Shown: positions 31,921-40,575 of the stretch, in pieces
How the letters are laid out: every line of letters starts with the position of its first letter
Numbering within the stretch: the stretch's first letter is position 1
Source: Yinghuangia sp051388915
GTDB taxonomy: Bacteria; Actinomycetota; Actinomycetes; Streptomycetales; Streptomycetaceae
Length of the DNA stretch: 64,000 nt
Direction: 5' to 3'
Assembly: GCF_051388915.1 (NCBI RefSeq)
Contig: NZ_JBPKBH010000015.1
Location: 1-64,000, forward strand
The notes under the pieces: model-generated
What the model saw: the letters and a program-made list of their open reading frames with translations, nothing else
The model's database searches: none
What the model was told of the DNA's origin: nothing
Program-made: the position numbers and the translations under genes

Positions 31921-33432
31921 TCAGATGCGGTGCCACCACGGGTCCGCGACGCGGCCGTGGTGGACCAGGAGGGACTGGCGGCGTACGAACCTCTCGATGG
32001 AAGCCGGGCCCATGCGTGAACCGCCGATGCCGGACTGTTTGAAGGCGTTCTTCTCGCCTTCGTGCATGACCGCGGTCAGGGCCGCGTCGTTGAGGCTCAC
32101 GGCACCGGCGGACAGACGCGCCCCGATCGCGGCGGCCGCCTCGGGAGTCGCGTCGAACACCGCGGCGGACAGCCCGTACGGCGAGTCGTCGGCGAGGGCG
32201 ACCGCCTCGTCGACGGTGGCGAACGGCATCACCGGCAGGATCGGTCCGAAGGTCTCCTCGGTCATCACGCGCATGCCGTGATGCACGCCGGTGAGGACGG
32301 TGGGGCGCAAGTAGGTTCCTCCGTCGATCCTTTCCAGCGTGCCGCCGGTGACCGCCGTGGCGCCCTGCCGGTAGGCGTCCGTCAAGTGCGCTTCCATGAC
32401 CCGCACTTGGGCCGGATCGATGATCGGGCCCAGGCCGCCGTGCTCCGGGTGGGGGTGGGCGAGTCCGACGCGGGACGCCTTGTCGGCGAGCAGGTCCACG
32501 AACTCGCGGTGCCGGTCGGTGTGGACGTACACCCGCTCGATCGACAGGCACGACTGCCCGGCGTTCGCGGTACCGCCCCACAGGATGGCGGAGGACGCGT
32601 GGTCCAGGTCCGCGTCCCGGCCGACGATCGCCGGGTCCTTCCCGCCGAGTTCCAGGCAGACCGGGATCAGCCGTTCGGCTGCCGCGCGCGCCACCGCGCG
32701 CCCGGTCGGGACGCTGCCCGTGAAGGCCACGAGATCGACGCGGTCCACGACCGCGGCTCCCGTCCCGGCGCCGCCCTCGACGACGGCGAGCACCGCCGCG
32801 AGTTCCGGAACGTCGGCGAGCGCGGCGAGCAGCGGGGCGACGAAGCGCGGTGTCACCTCGCTGGGTTTCAGGACCACCGCGGATCCCGCGGCGACCGCGG
32901 GGATCGTGTCGATCAGGCCGAGGAGGAGCGGGAAGTTCCACGGGCTGATGACGCCGACGAGTTCGTACGGGCGGTATGCGGGCCGGATGCCGATCCAGGG
33001 GATCTCGGAGGCGCGTTCGGCGCCCACCGCGAGGAGCGTGGGCGCCTGGGCGGCCCAGCGCCGCAATGCCGCCACGGTGATGTCCAGTTCGAGGCGCGAC
33101 TCCAGGAGTCGGCCGGTGTCCGCCAGCAGCGCCGCGACGACGGCGTCACCGTGGCGGTCCAGGGCGTCGGCGAAGTCCGTCAGCACCGTCGCCCGGTGGC
33201 CGGCTCCGGCGAGCTCCCACGCGCGTTGGGCGTTCCGCAGGTCCGCGCAGACGGCGTCGAGTCCCGCGGCCGTCGGAGCAGAGAGCACATGCGAGGGACG
33301 GCCGGTGCGGGGATCCGGCACCGGCACCGCCGGGTCCAAGGGGGCAGGGCACACCGACGGTGCGTCGGCCGGCAGATCGTTTGCGCCGGCGCGTACCGGC
33401 GGTGAGTCGGCGCGCGGATCGTGTGCGCGCAT
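31921..33432 (-). CDS. Aldehyde dehydrogenase (third of three)
   Basis: A 503-residue aldehyde dehydrogenase: ISPWNFPLLLGLIDTIPAVAAGSAV for cofactor binding, CLELGGKDP (Glu), NAGQSCLSIER (catalytic Cys) and EETFGPILPV. A 40-residue leader of Asp/Pro/Ala precedes the fold. The C-terminal SGIGGSRMGPASIERFVRR resembles betaine- and coniferyl-type aldehyde dehydrogenases. The ATG at 33432 overlaps the upstream nitrilase stop by three bases. All active-site residues appear intact. Confidence 0.86.
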   Translation of the reverse strand: MRAHDPRADSPPVRAGANDLPADAPSVCPAPLDPAVPVPDPRTGRPSHVLSAPTAAGLDAVCADLRNAQRAWELAGAGHRATVLTDFADALDRHGDAVVAALLADTGRLLESRLELDITVAALRRWAAQAPTLLAVGAERASEIPWIGIRPAYRPYELVGVISPWNFPLLLGLIDTIPAVAAGSAVVLKPSEVTPRFVAPLLAALADVPELAAVLAVVEGGAGTGAAVVDRVDLVAFTGSVPTGRAVARAAAERLIPVCLELGGKDPAIVGRDADLDHASSAILWGGTANAGQSCLSIERVYVHTDRHREFVDLLADKASRVGLAHPHPEHGGLGPIIDPAQVRVMEAHLTDAYRQGATAVTGGTLERIDGGTYLRPTVLTGVHHGMRVMTEETFGPILPVMPFATVDEAVALADDSPYGLSAAVFDATPEAAAAIGARLSAGAVSLNDAALTAVMHEGEKNAFKQSGIGGSRMGPASIERFVRRQSLLVHHGRVADPWWHRI

Positions 33433-34472
33433 CAGCCGATCACCTCGGCGGACCGGAGTCGCGCCAACGCCTCGGCGTGCCGTTCGGCGAAGTAACTCCG
33501 CTCAGGTATACGGCCGTTCAAATCGTGGGTTCGTTCGACGTCGTGGCGGGCGTACTCCTCGGCCCACAGGCCGGTCTTGACGCGGGCGAGCAGGTTTCCC
33601 ATGCCCGGCCGTGTCCTGTGGCGGCGCAGCGCGAGCAGGTCGATCTCGGCGTTGGCGACCATGGATTCGCCCGGGCCGGCCTCGGCGAGGACCTGGCCGG
33701 TGAAGCCGACGATCTTGGACAGGCCGTCGGTGGACGCGGACGGGACGCCCGCGCCGCTGTGGCCTCCCGTGTTCGCGGAGACCACGTACGCCATGTTCTC
33801 CACGGCGCGGGCGACCTTGGCGACGTCCTTCGGGGTCGCCCGCGGACTCCCGGCCTCGGCCGACGAGTGCACGAACACCTCGGCGCCGCGCAGCGCCAGC
33901 GCTCGGGCGAGTTCGGGGTAGAGGATCTCCTCGGACGCGATCGCGGCGAGGGCTCCGATGGGCGTCCTGGCGACCGGCAGCACGGCGTCCGCGCCGTGCA
34001 CGTCCAGGTACTTCTCCCACACGTCGTACGGCGTCGGCGAGTACAGCGAATGCAGGCGCCGGTACCGCAGGACGCATTCCCCGCCCGGGCTGTGCACGGT
34101 GCTCGCCTGGAAGTACAGGCCGGGAAAGTGCGGGTCGGTCTCGTACGCGCTCACCGCCAGGTACACGCCGTGCGCGGCGGCCACGGCGGCCAGGGACTCG
34201 TACTCCGGCCCGTCCGGCGCCAGCGCGGCCTGGCGGGCCCACGCGTCGACCGGCTCGCCAGCCGGGAAGCCGGTGAGCACGTATTCCGGGAGCACGACCA
34301 GCCGGACATCGGGGCCCAGGAAGGCCAGGCTCGCGGCGATCTGGCGGTCGATGCGCGCGATCGCGGTACGGATCATCGCGCGCGCCTCGGCCTCGCCGTG
34401 GCCGTTGACCGCGTGGCAGTGCGACTGCAACGCCAATGCCCGATACGCGGGTTGGCTGCCGCTAGTGTTCAT
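33432..34472 (-). CDS. Nitrilase-fold protein lacking the catalytic Cys
   Basis: A 346-residue carbon-nitrogen hydrolase-fold protein. The catalytic Glu is E63 in VVLPEYVLTGFPAGEP, but the Lys region reads LRYRRLHSLYSP (Arg instead of Lys) and the Cys motif, normally ICxE..(F/Y)PE, is AAIASEEILYPE with no Cys. The pattern recalls the second, degenerate domain of the double nitrilase at 13659-15494. It is either a pseudoenzyme or uses a different chemistry. ATG 34472 is preferred over upstream codons because GAGGAG lies five bases before it and a longer reading would run through the operator at 34501-34517. It is the first gene of the operon down to 31436. Confidence 0.75.
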   Translation of the reverse strand: MNTSGSQPAYRALALQSHCHAVNGHGEAEARAMIRTAIARIDRQIAASLAFLGPDVRLVVLPEYVLTGFPAGEPVDAWARQAALAPDGPEYESLAAVAAAHGVYLAVSAYETDPHFPGLYFQASTVHSPGGECVLRYRRLHSLYSPTPYDVWEKYLDVHGADAVLPVARTPIGALAAIASEEILYPELARALALRGAEVFVHSSAEAGSPRATPKDVAKVARAVENMAYVVSANTGGHSGAGVPSASTDGLSKIVGFTGQVLAEAGPGESMVANAEIDLLALRRHRTRPGMGNLLARVKTGLWAEEYARHDVERTHDLNGRIPERSYFAERHAEALARLRSAEVIG

Positions 34473-34804
34473 CGAATCTCCTCGTGAGCGCCGGAACGGC
34501 GTTTCGGCCAATGGAAAGCTAACACCGGCGATCACGGTCGGACAGGTGTCGGAAACGACAGGTTCGCGTATCCCCGCGTCGCACCCGGCCAAGCGGTCAC
34601 GGCCACTCGCGGAGACTTTGATCGGAACGTCGATACGTAAGGGGAAACCTTGCTTGACCGTCGGAAATCCGCCGACCTAGGGTTGACAGGCCGTCCGCGG
34701 TGATCCACATCGCCGCCCTGCGCCCGTCGCGGCCGCGTGACCGCGTGCGCCGACGGTTCCCCTGGGCCGCGTCCCGCTCGCGTGCCCACCGTGTGGAGGC
34801 TTGC
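34473..34804. promoter_or_regulatory. Divergent control region with two paired operators
   Basis: A gene-free stretch of 332 bases. The nitrilase-side pair is 34481-34497 (right half GGAAC) and 34501-34517 (GTTTC-GGCCAAT-GGAAA). The lyase-side pair is 34612-34628 (GAGAC-TTTGATC-GGAAC) and 34632-34648 (GATAC-GTAAGGG-GAAAC). In both, the sites start 20 bases apart. Confidence 0.62.
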
Positions 34805-35704
34805 ATGGTCGCAGACAGTCCGGCGTCGTCCGTCGCGAAGACCGCCGTCCCCCGCTCCTGGCTGTACGTGCCCGGAGACCGCCCCGCGATGCTGGACAAG
34901 GCCCTGTCCCGGGGTGCCGACGCGGTCATCGTGGACCTGGAGGACGCGGTGCCCGCCGCCGGCAAGGACGCCGCACGTGCGGCCGTCGCGGCCTGGCTGT
35001 CCGCGGTGGAGCCGCCCGGTGACATCCAGATCTGGGTGCGTGCCAACCCTGGCGTGCTCGGCCACGACGATGCCCGCGCCGTCGTGGCCCCGGCACTTCG
35101 GGGACTGTGTCTCGCCAAGTGCTCCGGCCCCGACGACGTCTTCGCCGTGGACGACGTCCTGGCCAGTGCCGAACGCGACGCGGGCCTGCCGCGCGGCCAT
35201 GTGTCGTTGTCACCCATCCTGGAGGACGCGGCCGCGGTCCTCGCCGCACCGGGGATCGCCAAGGCACCGCGAGTGGTGCAGCTGCAACTCGGCGAGGCGG
35301 ACCTGTGTGCGCAACTGGGCCTGGAGCCGGACGCCGACGGCCGCGAACTCGTCGGCGTACGCACGCAGATCCTGCTGGCCTCCGCGGCCGCGGGAATCCG
35401 CCCTCCGGTGGGCCCGGTGTGCACCGACTACCGTGACGAGGCCGCCCTGCGCCGATCCTCCGAGGCCCTGCGCCGCATGGGCTATCGGTCCCGCGCCTGC
35501 ATCCACCCGAGCCAAATCGCCCCGGTACACGAGGCCTTCACACCGTCCGGGGCACGCATCGAGGCCGCGCGGCGCCTCGTGGAACGCTTCGACGCGGCGC
35601 TGGCCTCGGGCCGGGCGGTGGTGACCGACGACGACGGAACCATGGTCGACGAGGCCGTCGTACGCCGGGCCCGCGCACTCCTCGCCTCCGGCGGCACGTC
35701 GTGA
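34805..35704 (+). CDS. CitE/HpcH-type acyl-CoA lyase
   Basis: A 299-residue member of the citrate lyase beta/malyl-CoA lyase family: RSWLYVPGDRPAMLDKAL, ADAVIVDLEDAVP (metal and substrate binding), IWVRANP, GLCLAKCSGPDDV, QLQLGEADL and the C-terminal GYRSRACIHPSQIAPVHEAF. Enzymes of this family cleave or form malyl-, citramalyl- or related hydroxyacyl-CoA thioesters. The ATG at 34805 (GGAGG six bases upstream) is preferred over an upstream codon at 34700. In this setting citramalyl-CoA-type cleavage to acetyl-CoA and a keto acid would complete degradation of methylmaleate-derived units, which is inference. Confidence 0.85.
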   Translation: MVADSPASSVAKTAVPRSWLYVPGDRPAMLDKALSRGADAVIVDLEDAVPAAGKDAARAAVAAWLSAVEPPGDIQIWVRANPGVLGHDDARAVVAPALRGLCLAKCSGPDDVFAVDDVLASAERDAGLPRGHVSLSPILEDAAAVLAAPGIAKAPRVVQLQLGEADLCAQLGLEPDADGRELVGVRTQILLASAAAGIRPPVGPVCTDYRDEAALRRSSEALRRMGYRSRACIHPSQIAPVHEAFTPSGARIEAARRLVERFDAALASGRAVVTDDDGTMVDEAVVRRARALLASGGTS

Positions 35705-36318
35705 CCGCGCCGCCGATCGTGCTTTCGGACCCCCGCGGGGACGCGTTCCCGTACCTGATCCCCGGCTCCACGGCGCCGGTCGCCATGACCAGGCTGGCCC
35801 TCGATCCCGAAAGCGGGTCGTCGCTGTCCCTGGTGCGCTTCCCACCCGGCTGGCAGCGCCCCGAGCGCGGGCACTACGACGTGGGCGAGGAATTCCTCGT
35901 CGTCGACGGCGAACTCGCCGTGTCCGAAACGGTCTACGCACCCGGCGAACTGGCCTGGATCCCCGCGGGCACGCTGCGTTTCGCGTCGAGCACGCACGTC
36001 GAGGCGGTGGCGCTCGCGTGGTTCTCCGGTACTCCGCGGTGGACCGCCGACGACGGCGACCACGCGCGCGGCCCCAGTACCAGGGTCAACGTCCCTACGG
36101 TCGTGCTTCCGGACCACGGGCCGCTGGTCCTCCGGGGCGGACGGCCGGGCGAAGCGGAGGGCACGACTGCGTTGTTCGCCTGTGCCGCCGCCGTACCCGC
36201 ATCGCTGCTGCGCGGCGGAACCACCCTCACCGACGTGACCACCTGGCGGTGGTGCCCGGCGGAGTCTCCCGACGCGCGCCCGGATTGGCCGGGCCGCGTG
36301 CTGGTCCGCGTGCGCTGA
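35701..36318 (+). CDS. Cupin-domain protein
   Basis: A 205-residue protein with a single cupin barrel: SLVRFPPGWQRPERGHYDVGEEFLVVDGELAVSE..YAPGELAWIPAGT, in which H..Y..EE..V and the later PAG.L keep the two cupin motifs. The C-terminal 90 residues are not recognisable. GTG 35701 overlaps the stop of the lyase gene by four bases, so it is translated together with it. The function is unknown; other cupins in the window suggest several oxidative or isomerising steps. Confidence 0.7.
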   Translation: MTAPPIVLSDPRGDAFPYLIPGSTAPVAMTRLALDPESGSSLSLVRFPPGWQRPERGHYDVGEEFLVVDGELAVSETVYAPGELAWIPAGTLRFASSTHVEAVALAWFSGTPRWTADDGDHARGPSTRVNVPTVVLPDHGPLVLRGGRPGEAEGTTALFACAAAVPASLLRGGTTLTDVTTWRWCPAESPDARPDWPGRVLVRVR

Positions 36319-36580
36319 CCCGCCGGGACACATGGCGCGACGCGGCCGCCGGCGAGCCCGGGAGGCGGCAGCCGGACGCCGGGACCGCCGCCGCTCCGTT
36401 GGACATCGGAGCCGCGGCGGTCCCGGCCCCGAGCCGGCGGTCGGCGCAGCGGCGGCGATCCCGCCCCCGAACCGCCCGTCGGCGGCGCGGCGGCGGTCCC
36501 CTCGAACCGCACGTTGACGGAGCGGCGGCGCCCCCGCTCCCGAAGCGCCTGTTGGCGGCGCGGCGGCGTTCCGCGTCGAA
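36319..36580. repeat. Imperfect tandem repeats between convergent genes
   Basis: Four imperfect copies of a unit of about 36 bases start at 36432, 36470, 36505 and 36542 (each beginning GA(A/G)(C/G)CGCC-like and containing GGCGCAGCGGCGGCG-like sequence). The rest of this stretch, 36319-36431, is GC-rich without a gene. It sits between the cupin gene and the convergent MmgE/PrpD gene. Confidence 0.6.
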
Positions 36581-38047
36581 CTACCCCTTGCCGGCAGCAG
36601 GTTCGGGGATTCGCGGTAGCAGGTCCACGAGGTCCCCTCGGCTCGGCAGCGACCTGATGCGGGCCGCCAGCGCCGTGACCTCGTCGTCCGGCAGTACCCG
36701 TGCGGCGTTGAGGCGGTACTTCGTCTCCAGGTCGTCCAGGCTCAGCGGACTGCCCGGGCCGCCGCGCGAGGACCGGACCCGGTGTTCGAGCACGCTGCCG
36801 TCACGGCAGCGCACCCGCAGCACCGCACTGAAGGCGAGCGGGAACTCCTCGTCGCACTGCGGATCGGCCACCACGGCGACGCGTTCGGCCAACGCCAAGC
36901 GGCGGGGATCCGTGAACGCCGCGGGCGCGAAGTCGTCCAGGTGCAGCCCCAGTCCGCCTCCGCCGAGCAGCGCGGACGCCACGGTGTACGGCCCGGAGAA
37001 CTTCGCGTGATAGGGCGTCGTCGGCCGCACCTTCTGGTCGCGCGGCTCGCCGATCGTCCGCAACGGCGCCGCCGCGACCCCCAGTTCCGCGCGCTCCACC
37101 TCGTCGGGGTCGAGTCCCCGTGACCGGAGCGCGAGTGCGCAGTCGATGCCGGGATGGGTGAAGTGGTTGGAGGGGTAGGGCTTGTAGACCGTGCGGAGGA
37201 GTTCCCACGCTGCGGGCTCGTCCATCCGGTCCAGACCGGCGGCCAACGCCGTCGCGTCCCAGGCGTCGTCCAGGAACGCGCGCAGGAACCCGAAGCGCCC
37301 TTCGAGCGCGGTGGGCGGTCCGGTGACGCCTTCGGCGGCCAACTGTGCGGCGGTGACCCCGGCGTGGGCGGCCCAACCGCAGTGGATGCGTTTGACCGTA
37401 CCGCCGGTGCGGTTGGCCTCGATCACTCCCGACCCCATCGAGCATGCGATGCCGATGGCGTGCGCCAGCCGGTCGGAGTCGAGTCCGTAGAGTATCCCGG
37501 CGGCCACGGCGGCTCCGACGGTGCCGCAGATCGACGTGGCGTGGAAGCCCTTCTCGAAGAAGACGGAGTTGCGCAACACCGGGTCGTACGACGCGAGTCC
37601 GAGGCGTACGCACACCTCGTCACCGGCCGCCACGGCGGCGATCAGGTCGGCGCCGCGGGCGCCGGCGGCCTCGCCCGCGGCCAGCGCGGCGGGCACCACG
37701 GAGGCCGAGGGGTGCAGGACCGAGGGCAGGTGTGTGTCGTCGAAGTCGAGTGCGTGGGCGAGGGTGCCCGTGACCAGCGCGGCGCGGTCGGCCGGGAAGC
37801 GGTCCGCGAACCCGGGCACGGACGCCTCGGGGGCGCCGCCTGCGCGCCGGCTCGCGCGCAGGACGGCCAGGTGGGGTTCGTCGGGGTGGTCGAGCTCCAG
37901 GGCGGCGACGCAGTTGCCCACGGTGTCGAGGACGCGGCCCACGACGTCGTCGGTGACGGCCTCGGGCAGCGGTCCGCGCCGGGTGTCGTCGGCGAACCGG
38001 GCCAGCAGTCGTACCAGGGGCGTGGCCGCCGGATCGGGATCAGCCAC
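36581..38047 (-). CDS. MmgE/PrpD-family protein
   Basis: A 488-residue member of the MmgE/PrpD family (methylcitrate dehydratase, cis-aconitate decarboxylase, iminodisuccinate epimerase): DFDDTHLPSVLHPSASVVPAALAAGE is the family signature near residues 100-125, with GFHATSICGTVGAA, RIHCGWAAHAGVTAA and KPYPSNHFTHPGID following. The family dehydrates or isomerises substituted tricarboxylates and succinates. The GTG start at 38047 overlaps the cyclase gene by eight bases. It is the third gene of the operon from 40042 downward with a CoA-transferase and a cyclase. A role with alkylated C4-C6 dicarboxylates fits the context. Confidence 0.82.
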   Translation of the reverse strand: MADPDPAATPLVRLLARFADDTRRGPLPEAVTDDVVGRVLDTVGNCVAALELDHPDEPHLAVLRASRRAGGAPEASVPGFADRFPADRAALVTGTLAHALDFDDTHLPSVLHPSASVVPAALAAGEAAGARGADLIAAVAAGDEVCVRLGLASYDPVLRNSVFFEKGFHATSICGTVGAAVAAGILYGLDSDRLAHAIGIACSMGSGVIEANRTGGTVKRIHCGWAAHAGVTAAQLAAEGVTGPPTALEGRFGFLRAFLDDAWDATALAAGLDRMDEPAAWELLRTVYKPYPSNHFTHPGIDCALALRSRGLDPDEVERAELGVAAAPLRTIGEPRDQKVRPTTPYHAKFSGPYTVASALLGGGGLGLHLDDFAPAAFTDPRRLALAERVAVVADPQCDEEFPLAFSAVLRVRCRDGSVLEHRVRSSRGGPGSPLSLDDLETKYRLNAARVLPDDEVTALAARIRSLPSRGDLVDLLPRIPEPAAGKG

Positions 38048-38849
38048 GGGGCACCACCGCGAGGGGGCGGGCCGGGGCGCCCGTCGCGCCGACGACGGGC
38101 AGCGGCGCGAGCATCAGCAGGAACTCGGTGACCGCGGCGTCGGCGAGTTCGTGCAGGCGCATGGTCTCGACGATGTTGACGCCTTCCTCGACGAGGAGGA
38201 TCCGGTGGACGGGCAGTTCGGCGTGGCCGCGGCCGGCGGCTATGTGCTCGAAGGCGATGGTCTCGCCGCCGACCACGCGGGCGCCCTTGGCGGCCAGCCA
38301 TCGTGCGGCGTCGGAGTCCGGGCCCGGGACGCCGTCCGCGTGGCCGACGAAGGCGGGGCCGTCGTCCCACATGCGGGACCAACCGGTGCCGATCAGGACG
38401 GCGTCGCCGGGGTGGATCCGGGCGCCCGCCTCCTCCGCTGCGGCCAGTTCCTCGGCCGTGACCCGGTGTCCCGGCGGCAGGACCTTCGTGCCGTGCAGGC
38501 GGGCGACGTCGAGGTGGACGGCGCGGCCGACGAACGGGGTGAACTCGTCGATGCCGAGCGCGCTGAAGCCGTCGTGGCTCTGGAGTTCGGCGGCGGGCCG
38601 GCCGCCGTACACGTAGCCGTCGTGCGAGACGTGCGCGAGCGCGTCGACGTGCGTGCCGACGTGCCCTCCGGTGACGATCAGCTCGTTGGCCGCCGAGCCG
38701 CCGTCGCTGCGGACCATGTCGCCGTGCCGGCGCTCCAGCAGCATGCGGAACGGAGGGTGATTGGGAGACTGCGGCATGCCGCGCCGCATCGGCTGGGCGA
38801 GATCGAAGACCTCTGCCTTGGAAGCCAGTTCCCACAGTGCGGTGGTCAA
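38040..38849 (-). CDS. Cyclase / kynurenine-formamidase-like hydrolase
   Basis: A 269-residue metal-dependent hydrolase of the cyclase (KynB-like) family. GGHVGTHVDALAHVS carries the HxxxD metal site, and GDAVLIGTGW and VEEGVNIVETM are further family segments. Members hydrolyse N-formyl groups, lactams or act as polyketide cyclases. The TTG start at 38849 overlaps the stop of the CoA-transferase gene by four bases (TTGA). A lactam- or formamide-opening step would suit breakdown of pyrrolinone rings, but this is inference. Confidence 0.8.
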   Translation of the reverse strand: MTTALWELASKAEVFDLAQPMRRGMPQSPNHPPFRMLLERRHGDMVRSDGGSAANELIVTGGHVGTHVDALAHVSHDGYVYGGRPAAELQSHDGFSALGIDEFTPFVGRAVHLDVARLHGTKVLPPGHRVTAEELAAAEEAGARIHPGDAVLIGTGWSRMWDDGPAFVGHADGVPGPDSDAARWLAAKGARVVGGETIAFEHIAAGRGHAELPVHRILLVEEGVNIVETMRLHELADAAVTEFLLMLAPLPVVGATGAPARPLAVVPRG

Positions 38850-40042
38850 ATTGCACCTTCCTCGCGCAGGGCCGACAGCTCCTCGGCGGTGCAGCCGAAG
38901 CGTTCGGTGAACATCGCCTCGTTGTCCGCGCCGGGTGCGCGGCCGGTCCAGCGGATCGCGCCGGGGGTCCGGGAGAGCCGGAAGAGCACGTTCTGCATGC
39001 GTATCGCGCCCAGTTCGTCGTCCTGGACGCTGGTGATCGAGTCGAGGGCGCGGTACTGCGCGTCCGCGAACACGTCCCGGATGTCGTAGACGGGCGCGCA
39101 CGCCGCCTCCGCCTTCTCGAACGCGGCGACCACCTCGGCCGCGTCGCGTTCGGCAATCCACCGGCCGACGTGGTCGTCGAGCAGGTCGGCGTGCTCGGCG
39201 CGGCCCGCTCCGGTGGCGAACCACGGCTCGCGGGTCACCTCCGGGTGCCCTACGAGGGTCATCACGCGCTCCGCGATGGACTGGGCGGAGGTGCTGACCG
39301 CGAGCCATCTCCCGTCCCGGGTGCGGTAGGTGTTGCGGGGTGCGTTGTTGGTGGATCGGTTGCCGGTGCGTACCGGCAGGACGCCGAGTTGGTCGTACGC
39401 CGTCGCCTGCGGGCCGAGGAGGGTCAGCAGCGGTTCGATGATCGCGAGGTCGACCACCTGCCCGGGCCCGTGGTGGACGTCGCGGTGGTACAGCGCGGTC
39501 TGTACGGCGCCCGCGAGGGTGAGCGCGGCGACGCCGTCCGCGAGACCGAACGGCGGGAGTGTGGGCGGCCCTTCGGGTTCACCGGTCATCGCCGCGAAGC
39601 CGCTCATGGATTCGGCGAGCGTGCCGAATCCCGGGCGGCGGGCGTACGGCCCGAACTGTCCGAAGCCGGTGACGCGCGCGATGACCAGGCGCGGGTTCGC
39701 CGCGTGCAGGACGTCGGGCCCGAGCCCCCAGCGTTCCAGCGTGCCGGGGCGGAAGTTCTCGATGAGCACGTCCGCTTCGGCCGCCATGCGCCTGAGCAGC
39801 GCGGCGCCTCCGGGGCGGCTGAAGTCGGCGGTCACGGTGTGCTTGTTGCGACCCAGCATCTTCCACCACAGGCCGACGCCGTCCTTGGCGGGGCCGTGGG
39901 TGCGGGCGGGATCGGGATTGCGCGGGTGCTCGACCTTGATCACCTCGGCGCCGAAGTCCCCGAGGATCGTGGCGGCGAGGGGGCCGGCGAACAGCGTGGC
40001 GCAGTCCAGCACGGTGACCCCGCGCAGGGGTCCGTGGGGCAT
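38846..40042 (-). CDS. CaiB/BaiF family (type III) CoA-transferase 1
   Basis: A 398-residue type III CoA-transferase: PLRGVTVLDCATLFAGPLAATILGDFGAEVIKVEHP, MLGRNKHTVTADF, NFRPGTLERWGLGPD, RVTGFGQFGPYARRPGFGTLAESMSG and the CoA-binding regions are all present, and the length is typical. Such enzymes activate dicarboxylic or carboxylic acids as CoA thioesters using succinyl-CoA or a similar donor. ATG 40042 with GAGGTG seven bases upstream. It is the first gene of the three-gene operon down to 36581, headed by the operator pair 40064-40100. Confidence 0.87.
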   Translation of the reverse strand: MPHGPLRGVTVLDCATLFAGPLAATILGDFGAEVIKVEHPRNPDPARTHGPAKDGVGLWWKMLGRNKHTVTADFSRPGGAALLRRMAAEADVLIENFRPGTLERWGLGPDVLHAANPRLVIARVTGFGQFGPYARRPGFGTLAESMSGFAAMTGEPEGPPTLPPFGLADGVAALTLAGAVQTALYHRDVHHGPGQVVDLAIIEPLLTLLGPQATAYDQLGVLPVRTGNRSTNNAPRNTYRTRDGRWLAVSTSAQSIAERVMTLVGHPEVTREPWFATGAGRAEHADLLDDHVGRWIAERDAAEVVAAFEKAEAACAPVYDIRDVFADAQYRALDSITSVQDDELGAIRMQNVLFRLSRTPGAIRWTGRAPGADNEAMFTERFGCTAEELSALREEGAI

Positions 40043-40227
40043 GGGTTCACCTCAAGTGAAGTTGTGTCGCAAACGGCAACTCTGTTCCTCATTGTGGAAC
40101 AGGGTTACAGAAGTTAGCATGGGGAAACGGTCGGCCGGAAGTGAAACAATGTTCGCCAGAATGGAATCATCTGGCCGGTTGCGCCGAACGGACCGTCTCC
40201 GCGTGAATGTGCCCGAAAGGACCCCGC
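40043..40227. promoter_or_regulatory. Divergent control region with five 17-base sites
   Basis: The pair near the CoA-transferase operon: 40064-40080 (GTGTC-GCAAACG-GCAAC) and 40084-40100 (GTTCC-TCATTGT-GGAAC, perfect arms). The pair near the IclR operon: 40131-40147 (right half GAAAC) and 40151-40167 (GTTCG-CCAGAAT-GGAAT). A further site at 40112-40128 ends GAAAC. Both pairs have 20-base spacing. Confidence 0.68.
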
Positions 40228-40575
40228 GTGATCTACCTCGTCTACCGGATGAAGCTCAGCGAGAAGTCCCGACGTGACCAAAAGGCCTTCTGGGCCTGGC
40301 TGGAGGACCGGGAGAGCTGGTTCTACCGGGACCTGCCGATGGTCCGGGAAGTCCGCTGGTACTACAGCGTGGTCGGCGACGTGTACGTGCTGGAGAACTG
40401 GGCGGCGTTCGACGACGAGGCGGCCTGGGGCGCCTACCGCGCGGCACTCGGCGGCCTGAAGAAGGACGGCGCCTGGGAATCGCAGCGCGTCTCGCAGGAC
40501 GAATGGTGGGAGTTCCTCGACACCCGCATCGTCACCGATCCACCGGTGCCCGTCGGGCTCCACCGTGACCGGTGA
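40228..40575 (+). CDS. Small protein, EthD/ABM-like
   Basis: A 115-residue protein starting VIYLVYRMKLSEKSRRDQKAFWAWLEDRESWFYRDLP, rich in Trp and charged residues, with alternating strand and helix (EVRWYYSVVGDVYVLENWAAFDDEAAWGAY). The pattern suggests a ferredoxin-like alpha-beta barrel protein, as for the gene at 3071-3400. GTG 40228 has GAAAGG upstream. It is the first gene of the operon with IclR 2 and overlaps it by 11 bases. Exact function unknown. Confidence 0.55.
   Translation: MIYLVYRMKLSEKSRRDQKAFWAWLEDRESWFYRDLPMVREVRWYYSVVGDVYVLENWAAFDDEAAWGAYRAALGGLKKDGAWESQRVSQDEWWEFLDTRIVTDPPVPVGLHRDR

Noticed and set aside
36432..36577. Four repeats of about 36 bases, considered as CRISPR
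   Set aside because: The units are contiguous and imperfect, without unique spacers.
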